Made by a program: the position numbers and the translations under genes
DNA from: Polyodon spathula
Lineage: Eukaryota > Chordata > Actinopteri > Acipenseriformes > Polyodontidae
Direction: 5' to 3'
NCBI RefSeq assembly: GCF_017654505.1
Contig: NC_054534.1
Coordinates: 27,769,689 to 27,833,688, forward strand
Length of the DNA stretch: 64,000 bases
Shown here: piece after piece, positions 55,519 to 64,000 of the stretch
Layout of the letters: every line of letters begins with the position of its first letter
Numbering within the stretch: the stretch's first letter is position 1
Notes under the pieces: generated by a model
Databases searched by the model: none
What the model saw: only the letters and a program-made list of their open reading frames with translations
What the model was told of the DNA's origin: nothing

Positions 55519-56178
55519 ATACGCAATGATCGTTGCCGTGTGATTCAGGATTATTTATTTAACACAATGTACTTCCCTGTCACTAGATGTCAGCAGTAAA
55601 AACAAATGACTTGTTTGTGTCAGAAATGTGAAGATGTCACCGTACAGCTTAAAGTTATGATTAAAACAACACTGCAAACATTGGCGAACAAGTGCAACTC
55701 TTATAAATAGCGGTTTGTGCCATGGATAGCTCTAAACCTGGGCAAGAATGAGAGGTAATGCAGATTGTTAGCCCTGTGATTCGGGGTGTTTGCACGAGCT
55801 GAACAGAAAAAGTGTTTAGGGAGAAAGATACAAGTGGCGATGCAGTATTGTTAAATAAGGTATGCATTCCTGAACTACACTGTGTCGTGAAGGGATCTAA
55901 ATCAAAACCTTTCTGACATGGAGGACTAGGAAATGTTACATGCACTCAGTCATTTTCACAGGAGTGTTTTTTTTTGTTTTTTTTTTCCTGTGTAGAATGT
56001 AGATCAATCCTGTATTTATTCAAGAGAAAACGGCAAGGCAGATAAAGACAATATTATTTGGAAGGCTAATACGTATGAAAAATTGTGGTAGATTATTATT
56101 ATTATTTATTTTTTCCAAAACATATTGTCTATGCATATGCAGGCTATGTAATGATAACATTCGTAAATTGCATAACAT

Positions 56179-56180
56179 TA

Positions 56181-56242
<62 letters not shown>
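56179..56242. repeat. (TTA)n microsatellite
   Basis: About 21 trinucleotide units; explains low-complexity frames here. Confidence 0.95.
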
Positions 56243-56243
<1 letters not shown>

Positions 56244-56473
56244 GTTCATTATTATATTATTTTCAGTTAGTTTCCGGACAGTTTCAATAGAATGATTATT
56301 GTTCTATTTCACTGCAATCTTAGAAAAATCTTACCAAGGCAATAATCTTATAGTGCTACTTAAACATTGATTTTCTATGAATATGTAGTTTGACTGAGCT
56401 CTATGAAACTTTATATGGAAAAGTACATGTTTTACGTACAAATTTTTTACAAAAATGTCCCACATAAATATAG

Positions 56474-56476
<3 letters not shown>

Positions 56477-56559
<83 letters not shown>
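56477..56559. repeat. (TA)n microsatellite
   Basis: About 83 bp, the longest pure TA run seen in the window. Confidence 0.95.
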
Positions 56560-56564
<5 letters not shown>

Positions 56565-56637
56565 GTAGTGTGCACAGGGGTAGGCAGCAGCAGGGCTGGT
56601 AGGTGACATAATCACACACAGAGACATAAGCCCGATA

Positions 56638-56770
56638 TGCCAGCTCTTTGATACAGCAGTATCGACACTATGCTTTAGTGTGAGAGATCCCGGGTTTGCG
56701 CCCGCCCTACGCCTGTGTGTGGATTGCCTCACCCTGTGTGATGCGCCTGTCTGCGTTAACCGAGATCGCT
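56638..56770 (+). mobile_element. tRNA-derived SINE, copy 1 of a second family
   Basis: atacagcagtatcgacacta...tgctttagtg...gatcccgggtttgcgccc is a tRNA-like head with box B-like cgggtttgcgccc. It aligns to the sequence at 60812-60905. It sits between two (TA)n runs. Confidence 0.6.
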
Positions 56771-56772
56771 AC

Positions 56773-56807
<35 letters not shown>

Positions 56808-57422
56808 ATTATATATAGTGTAGTATCAAATTCTGTTCCCATGAAATACAGTTTCCCTTGTTTTTTAAAAAAATATAAGTCACATTATGGGCAACACAGT
56901 GTTTATAGGTGCTGTTTATTTAGAAAATGTGGATATTACATTTCAACGTAAAAAAGAATCCTCATGTTGTTTATTGTTGCTGAATCATTAAAAGAGGAAT
57001 GACAAGCTCTGTGCATATTTGCGGAATATTCCAAATCGCCGGGAACCCACTTTGATTAAATCAACAGGGCACGTGTTGTGACAAGTGAAAGATTGTTTAG
57101 TGCATGCGCACAACAAACGGGGGGCACGGAATTTGATGCCACACAGGCACTACAAAGATGCCTCAATCAATTCGAACACACACAAGGTGCTTCATCCCAG
57201 GAAAAGAACATTGAAAGAAAAAAAATGCTTCATATGATGTTTATGTACATGATGGTAAAAATAAATGTCTTCATCAGAGCATTTAGTTTTTATTTTTACC
57301 TTGTTCTTAATAAAATATGAATAATTGAGAGACACTTTGGGATGTATGTTTTTCATTAAGAGAGAGTTGCTGTCTTCACTCTTCAGTGGTGGAAACATCC
57401 TATGAAGTGTTTTTTCTTTCAT

Positions 57423-57559
<137 letters not shown>

Positions 57560-58488
57560 ACAATCAAGCATCGGTAGGCCTATCCAAAAGACAGCAGCTT
57601 ATTTGAATTAATTTTAATTTACTTGCTATGTGTGTACTCCCATATTTACCAACTCTTCTGGTTCCTGGATTATTGACCTGCATTCAGAATGGAAGGCTGT
57701 AAGCAGGGAAGTGCTTTCTGAAATATTGTTCCATTGGTTGATTGTATTGTAAATTATTGTAGATGTGTAAGGTGACTGAATTCATAAACTAAAGCCCTGC
57801 CTGGTCACCTGCCTAAGCACTTGTGCAGCAGGGTACAATTCAGTGTCGGAATGCTTGTATTTGATTCCGTTGAGCGAAAGGGAAATCCTTTTGTAAAAGT
57901 CAGTATACTGGATATAATGATTCGGTTTACACCCCTGTGCTTCACTGAACACATCAAACACATATCCAACACTAAAACCATGCATTCCTTAACAATTTAT
58001 TAAGCAAAACCAGTTTTGCCCTGCTGAGCTTCAGCTTTGTATTGTGTCCTTTAGTACATTTCCTGCAGTGCAAACACTGGAAACAGATACTGAAATGTGT
58101 TTGCTAGAATACTTCTTCCAGTCTTCAGTTTTATAAGGCTTAGTAATTCCACCCACTGGATTGTTTACCAGAAACTGAATAGCACTGTCAGAGTTTGAAG
58201 TGAGAAAGCTAGGCAGACATACTAACATGTAGCTGGCCACAAAACAAAATACAGAAATAAAGCTTCCATTTTTTAAAAAAAACATCTTTATAGCTATTTA
58301 ATATTTAATAAATAAATAAATACAATTTGAACCCCTCTGAGTGCAGCTGCACCTGCTTTTGCTCCACCACTGGTACGCACACACAAACTCTGATGCAGCT
58401 AATTGACTGTATTTATTATTAGGCTTTGTGAATTCCTTTTTAGCAGTCTTTTTCCTATCAGTGAAATGGGATTTTGTTATATTACAAG

Positions 58489-58852
58489 ACACTGCGCCAC
58501 ATCAGGGACCGCTCTCAAGACAAACTCATTTCTGATGAAGAAGTTTCGGCATCCTTATTGAAACTCTTCAGGGCTTTATTTAAAAGTTATTTGTTCAGGC
58601 AGAAGGAGGTTCTAAGTTTTCTTCCAGACTCTGTGCAATCTGTATATCAAGACATATTAACTTCCTGTCAGATCATAAACAGGGCTGTTCATTATAATGA
58701 CAGGGGAGCCTCCTCTTTTTCAAGTGAAGTCATGTTGGATACGTTGGAGTTTAGTATTCACAGAGCACCTAGTTCACTCTCGTCTGCAGGAAGAGGAGTC
58801 TTTGTAGCCAAGGGGACTGTGCCAAAAGGAGCTGTTGTGTCCATGTACCCGA
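58489..58852 (+). CDS. SETD9: SETD9 exon 2
   Basis: Acceptor attacaag, then TLRHIRDRSQDKLISDEEVS, SLLKLFRALFKSYLF, LSFLPDSVQSVYQDIL and AGRGVFVAKGTVPKGAVVSM, ending MYP plus one base before donor gtagtg. Open throughout. Confidence 0.85.
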
Positions 58853-60220
58853 GTAGTGTATCATTCTAATGTTAAATTCCCAAACGGGTCATTGCGTTGG
58901 CCTTCTGCAATGATGGACATATTTGGAAACCTGTAATTACTTGCTTTACTGATTTTTACCTTCCAAATAATCTATTTCTCACAACTCCAGTGAGATAACT
59001 TGCCCTGTATCAGTATGTCTTATTCTTATACTGCACAATGATCTCTCTAAATTTAAAACAATTTTAAATATTGCAACATTGAGCTAAGGGTTGCCTTAGC
59101 AGGAAATTAGTTCTAAGAATTACTAGTACACTCGATGACTCAATAAAAGTAAAAAAAAAATAACTAAATAAATAAAACAATGCACTTGGCTTATTTTCTC
59201 ATGAGACGTATTTGTTATCTAACCTGAACCTGGAACTGTTTGTTTCGATCCATTGTTTGAAATCCCAGCTTGCCATGAAGCTCAAAGCAGAGCTGTACAG
59301 GCATTGATAAATGCTGGTGTCACATTCTGTACCCCCTGGCATTAGTTCTCAACAGCTCCATAGTGTTAAAGCTTCAGAGGCTTTTCAAAGTGAAGCGAAT
59401 GTACTGCAAACAGATAGTTGAAGTGCGCTGTGATAAGTGAGATCAGGTCCTGGTAGAACTGGGCCTTTAAAGGTTTAGAGCACTCAACCCCGGTCCTCAA
59501 GATAATTTCCAGTCCTGGTCTTTATTCCAACCAGGACCTAAATTAGTTGATTGCCTGTTAGCAGCTTCAATTAAAGTAAATTCCTTTTTTTTTACCTTAA
59601 AATGGTTTATTTGAAGTTTGATTCCTGCAGTTTTGTTACCTTTGAAACCTATGTGAAGGAGCAACACTTTAGAGCAGCTGTTTAATCCACATGGGTTCAC
59701 AGCTATTCAAGTCCCCTAATGCTCTCTGTAATGGACAGTGGGCCCTAGTTTTGATTGTGCTTTAACAATAAGACATTGCTTGCTTTATTTATGGTCAGAA
59801 AATGCTATGTTCAAACTTTCTAAAATTGTACCTGCTTCATATTTACCATTTACTATTAAATCATGTTTGTGTAACACAGCTTAACAAAGGATAGAGAACT
59901 ATCTAGACCAGTATCCTTTTCATAAAAAAAAAAATCTCTCTTAAATATTTACTGAAGTAGAATGACACACGTTGTGTTATAGTGTCTCTAAAGTGATGAG
60001 AAAATGCACTGTACAATGATAACAGGTACAGTGAAAATACAGAGGAAGCTAATACAATTTAGATGAAAAAAAAAATCAAGGTGTTGCAGCCTTCCTTTAA
60101 CCAGAAACACATTATTGAAGACAGCTGTAAATGCAGTATTGAAAAAGCTCAGCAATAATGTGTCTCTTTGGCTCTTGTTCATGAAGTACGATGCATTCCT
60201 TCTTCCTGGTGCTTTCACAG
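58853..60220 (+). other. SETD9 intron 2
   Basis: Holds an ancient dispersed repeat near 59470-59700 and short A-rich runs; nothing coding seen. Confidence 0.6.
59470..59700. repeat. probable ancient dispersed repeat
   Basis: cactcaaccccggtcctcaa...ccagtcctggtctttattcc...aaattagttgattgcc follows a pattern common in fish and other vertebrate DNA-transposon repeats. Ends and family not established. Confidence 0.35.
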
Positions 60221-60344
60221 GCACAGTCTATTAAACACATGAGCCCATATTCTTCCAGTCAATCCAGAACCCTTTTGTTTTCCGGTGCATAGATGGCGTC
60301 CTCATTGACGGTAATGACAATGGAATTTCAAAGGTTGTGTTTAG
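60221..60344 (+). CDS. SETD9: SETD9 exon 3 with in-frame stop
   Basis: Acceptor gctttcacag. The frame reads TVY, stop (TAA 60231-60233), THEPIFFQSIQNPFVFRCID and GVLIDGNDNGISKVVF. The family has Gln at the stop. Donor gtaagt, phase AG|G. Confidence 0.85.
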
Positions 60345-60680
60345 GTAAGTGCAAAGACAAAGGACAAACTGACGACAGATTAGAGTACAGCAGAGAGACT
60401 GTTCATGGGGTAAAAAAAAAAAAAAAAAAAAAGTGTGATGGTAGTTAGAATTTAAAGTAATTATTGGCGTTGTTTAGTATTTCAGATTCATAGTGAATAG
60501 TCCATAAAGGGAGTTCCTGCACCAGCATTTCTCTGACCTACCATTGTTAAACAGGAGCTTCTTCGTTACACCAACGTCTTTGTGATATACGCTGTTCAAG
60601 GAGATACAATATTAAATAGTTATATGTAATAGAATTTGGGATTTAAAAAAAATAATCACAAGTACTTCAGTTAGCTTTAA

Positions 60681-60683
<3 letters not shown>

Positions 60684-60775
<92 letters not shown>
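60684..60775. repeat. (TA)n(CA)n microsatellite
   Basis: About 36 bp TA followed by about 55 bp CA, inside SETD9 intron 3. Confidence 0.95.
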
Positions 60776-60778
<3 letters not shown>

Positions 60779-60811
60779 AGCTCTCTCTATATGTATATAT
60801 TATACAGTAGA

Positions 60812-60905
60812 TGCCAAGAGAGCCGACTCTTTTATACAGCGGTATTGGCGCTATGCTTTAGTGCTAGAGGGTCCCAGGTTCGCGCTAGCCCTCCGTCTGT
60901 GTGAT
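60812..60905 (+). mobile_element. tRNA-derived SINE, copy 2 of the second family
   Basis: ttatacagcggtattggcgc...tgctttagtg...ggtcccaggttcgcgc aligns with copy 1 at 56638, including the gccctccgtctgtgtg 3' part. Directly follows a (TA)n(CA)n run. Confidence 0.6.
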
Positions 60906-61114
60906 GAGAAAATTTACTGCAAGCAAAAGAAAAAAAAGCAGAAGCCATGCCATGCTGTATTTTATAATCTCTGGTGAGCATTTCCTTTCCTGCCAGTTCT
61001 AAAGTTCTGTGTTGCTTGTTGTGAAATGCCTTTCAGCTTGACAGGTCGCTGAGGTCGCATCCAATTATTACAGGAAACATCAACTGAATGGGCCCATTGA
61101 AAAAAATGCTCGCC

Positions 61115-61218
<104 letters not shown>

Positions 61219-61374
61219 GGGTAGGTGGGGCTGGAATAGTTGCAAGGGCAGTGTCACTTGTCTGATATACAGTAAACAGAGAATACAGTAGACTGACAAT
61301 TATCCAACCTCTTGGCAGTATGATCATGGGTTATCCAGGTGTAGTGCTTGTTGTTTACTGTTAACACTTTTTAG

Positions 61375-61490
61375 GTCATGCAGTGGCAGGGACAGACTGG
61401 GTCCTTTTAAACTGAGTGACATCACTTGGCTCACCACTGCTCCAAAGAACCCATTGGCTGTGGGTCAATATGTAAACAGCTGCTCAAATG
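61375..61490 (+). CDS. SETD9: SETD9 exon 4 (SET domain core)
   Basis: Acceptor tttttag, then SCSGRDRLGPFKLSDITWLT and NPLAVGQYVNSCSN (human VNNCSN). Ends AAT G before gcaagt: a GC donor with an otherwise perfect consensus. Confidence 0.88.
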
Positions 61491-61836
61491 GCAAGTTTTG
61501 CTTTTTGTATTTACACCGTCTGTCTGCATCTATTTCAATGCTAACTGGTTACAGAAAAACAGAATTCCAGTAAGTTTACAGAAAGCCCTCCGAGAACTGC
61601 GAGTCCAGTATCAGTTTGAGACAGCCTGCTAAGTGAAACCAGATACTAGCTTTTAGATATATTTTGGTTTTAAATGTTTTTTTTTCAGAACTGTCCTAGT
61701 GGTGGCTCTTAAGCGATATGACTTTTTTTCTGCAAAATATATCTCTTGATTTACAATTGGAATAACCTATAGCTGTTGCAGTGACGAATGCAGGGAACGG
61801 CATAGGATAAAGTTTTCTTTTTCTCTTTTGTTTTAG

Positions 61837-61938
61837 AAAAATCTGCTAATGTTTGCTATCAGGAATTTGACGTGCCTGCAGAATTCACAGTAGAACTTTG
61901 CCAGTACCGCCCCAATGTGAATTACAGGCGTGACATGG
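61837..61938 (+). CDS. SETD9: SETD9 exon 5 (3' boundary uncertain)
   Basis: Acceptor ttgttttag; encodes EKSANVCYQEFDVPAEFTVE and CQYRPNVNYRRDMG. The best-aligned donor (G|gttatt at 61939) leaves the wrong phase for exon 6, and reading on meets TAG at 61944. A GC donor at 61928 (AG|gcgtga) would keep frame but shorten the exon. Confidence 0.75.
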
Positions 61939-62179
61939 GTTATTAGGGTGAAAACTTATTTTTAACTTGCATGTTCATTTTGGCCTTTCTTTTAAAAAAA
62001 AAATTAAAAAATCAGATTAACCAATGTATGCGGTCTTTCACAGTGTGGTGTTTTACATGCACATTTTTTAGAAATGTATTGTTTGAAGTCTGAGTTGTTA
62101 AATTAGGGAAAGCTTGTGTATGTGTGGTTTTTTATAGTATAATGCCACCAGAACTAATGGATGTTCTTTTCACTTACAG

Positions 62180-62267
62180 GCCTCTGAGATGTGTAATCCT
62201 TGTGGCACTAAGGGACATCCAGCAAGAGGAGGAGCTGTTTTCAAGCTACTACACAATTGTACATTAA
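62180..62267 (+). CDS. SETD9: SETD9 exon 6 (C-terminus and stop)
   Basis: Acceptor cacttacag; encodes PLRCVILVALRDIQQEEELF and SSYYTIVH, then TAA at 62265-62267. Human ends GEELFSNYYTIVS. Confidence 0.88.
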
Positions 62268-62360
62268 ACTGCTCTCAGAAACACTGGGAGAGATAAACTG
62301 CCAACATCTGTGGTAACCTAATTGTACTGCAATGCATTTTATAGTACAACAATGTTTCTA

Positions 62361-62366
62361 ATAAAA
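62361..62366 (+). terminator. SETD9: candidate SETD9 poly(A) signal
   Basis: AATAAA about 95 bp after the stop codon. Use is inferred. Confidence 0.5.
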
Positions 62367-62397
62367 GCAAAAGGAAGACACACAAAATACTAAAGAA

Positions 62398-62574
62398 AAG
62401 GTGCCAATACTTCTGTCATGAACAAATTCAATGAATTAAGTTTTAGTTGTTTTTCAAATGACTAGAAATGTTGTATTATCTTTCATTAAAAAGCGGTTAA
62501 AAGCTTACGAAATGCTTGTCCTTAAGTCTGGTATAACATGCATAGGGTGCCAATACTTTTGTCTGCAACTGTAA
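62398..62574. mobile_element. solitary Tc1-type terminal inverted repeat (IR/DR arrangement)
   Basis: Two direct copies of gtgccaatacttytgtc, at about 62401 and 62548, the outer continuing tgcaactgta. Paired direct repeats inside a terminal inverted repeat are typical of IR/DR Tc1 elements. No other end or transposase nearby. Confidence 0.5.
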
Positions 62575-62593
62575 AGACTGGCATTACACAGGC

Positions 62594-62740
62594 TGGGTTT
62601 ACATGCATGTGAAAATCGACTCTACAGTCAGGACTGCATACATTGTGAAACAGCAAAAGAACGTCCTTTGGTCGTGACTTTAAGGGCAGGGTCAATCGCT
62701 TTCTCACGATAAAAATAGCTGTAAAAACCCATGTAAACCG
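62594..62740. mobile_element. short inverted-repeat element (MITE-like)
   Basis: gggtttacatgcatgtg at the left and cccatgtaaacc at the right enclose about 147 bp. No target-site duplication clear to me. Confidence 0.45.
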
Positions 62741-64000
62741 GAGCAGGAATCGTGCTTGTGGCTCACGAGATTTCAGCAGTCAAGATCCTGTTTAACTGGC
62801 GGAATCTCATGTTATTCCTCAGTAAAGCCGTACCAAACCACACACACATAAGAGAGAACGCAAAAGACACTGCAAATGTAAACCTCTCATATAGCCTATT
62901 GTAAACGTTTGTAGAAATGTATGTTAAGCACAACTAACTGCACTTTTAGCCTCATTATTATTTGTAGTAGTAGTAGTAGTATTATTCTCTTTCTATAATT
63001 CTTTTAAGATGTCACAGGAAAAATAGAGCACTCTTTCACCTCCCAGAACTGGAATGAAGTGCTAGCATCACTGGCATATTGTACAATAAGTAATGGATAT
63101 AGTTAACAGAAATGTACCGTATCACTTTAAAATAAAGACTTTTGTTTGAATGTTTATAATAGTACATCCACGTTTCATTATAATGCGTTTGTGTCAAGTG
63201 GATTGTGCGCCTGGCACTTCTACCTCAGCAGTCACCTGCTTGTAGGCGCAGAGGCAGGGTGTAGGGACCATTAGGATGCTCAGCCTATAGAACTGCCAGT
63301 GTATGAAGCTGCTCAGGAACCTTGTATGTATTTTCACATATCCCTGTTCTCAATTTTATATTCATATAGGCCTAAGGCTAATACCATTTTTTATTGTATT
63401 GTAGTGTAACCACCAGTGTGCCCTCATTTTCCACATATATTTAGACTACTTTAATTAAATCAAACTTTTAGATGTTACGCATATCTATTTTTTTTACTCA
63501 GTAAAACTTGTACTATGAAGTTTTATTGTATGTACATTTATGTGTGTGCTGAAAAGGTAACGAGATACAAACAGTAATGCGTGAATTTGGAATGTGCGCG
63601 ACAACAAGTTCGTGTTTTTTTCTCGTTAATTTTGAAGCTCTCCTCACGATATTCAGTCGTTATTTTCCTAATTATTAGGCAGACACAAACATTTAAATAT
63701 CCCCTCCCCTAAATTACTATGAATTGAGTAATCTGCATTAGTATGGATAACTTTTTCCTAATTCAGAACAGCATAGCAACGCATTTCTTGATAAGTACCG
63801 CAAAAACGTGAAGAAAACTGTCATGACTTGTCCATGTAAACTCCGTCAGTCAATAGAGACCTCAGTGTCTGTACATAAAAGAATCATCCACAACAAAAAA
63901 CAGTAAGATTTCCAGATTTTTATTTCTGGATATTTACACCAGGTATTAAAAGTACAACAGAAAATACAAAATAATACTCAACAAAACAAAACAAACAAAA
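62741..64000. other. region downstream of SETD9
   Basis: AT-rich, no coding segment recognised. On the minus strand an AATAAA (plus-strand tttatt at 63917-63922) could be the poly(A) signal of a convergent gene; MIER3 is expected there from tetrapod synteny, but no exon is visible. Confidence 0.35.

Noticed and set aside
56331..56732. Long Tyr-Ile alternating open frames
   Set aside because: Translation of (TA)n microsatellite; same for frames at 45293, 47948, 57192 and 60962.
57078..57320. Region with an NRF1-like tgcatgcgca as a possible SETD9 promoter
   Set aside because: A single motif without CpG enrichment or a matching first exon is not enough.

Overview
This is a vertebrate nuclear locus, most likely from a ray-finned fish. 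Two protein genes on the + strand can be read exon by exon. The first is MAP3K1 (MEKK1), covering nearly the whole window from 1 to about 45,720. The second is SETD9, from about 58,489 to 62,370. MAP3K1 followed by SETD9 in the same orientation is the order known from tetrapods. There are no rRNA or tRNA genes, CRISPR arrays or bacterial features. The fish assignment is an inference. It rests on Tc1-like and ZBED-type hAT transposons, tRNA-derived SINEs ending in the fish-type 'ttggataaaggygtctgc' tail, dense (TA)n/(GA)n/(GATA)n microsatellites, and tetrapod-like MAP3K1 protein sequence with large introns. A non-teleost such as a sturgeon or paddlefish would fit, but nothing here proves it.

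MAP3K1: the window opens inside exon 1. I can place the rest of exon 1 and exons 2-20, all with GT-AG junctions. Joined, they give 4,449 nt with no internal stop (1,482 residues plus stop), against about 1,512 aa in human. SWIM zinc finger, RING-type zinc finger, TOG-like region, long disordered linker and C-terminal Ser/Thr kinase domain are in the expected order with all catalytic motifs present. The 3' UTR is about 2.5 kb. Intron 1 (about 25.2 kb) and several smaller introns carry most of the mobile DNA.

Mobile DNA: a degenerate Tc1 element, a ZBED/hAT relic, several non-autonomous hAT-like elements, a two-copy hAT-like family (introns 1 and 5), a solo LTR with a perfect 5-bp target-site duplication in intron 12, tRNA-derived SINEs in both orientations, LINE 3' tails, and a family of large palindromic (foldback) elements present three times. 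The 45.7-58.5 kb intergenic region also has a 47-bp minisatellite and a roughly 4-kb pyrimidine-rich island of unknown origin.

SETD9: exons 2-6 are recognisable, but exon 3 has an in-frame TAA where the family has CAA, the exon 5/6 junction does not keep frame with its best GT donor, and no first exon was found. This copy therefore looks disrupted, possibly a decaying duplicate. I found no wholly new biological system. The most useful leads are the SETD9 lesions, the palindromic foldback family, the paired hAT-like family and the pyrimidine-rich island.
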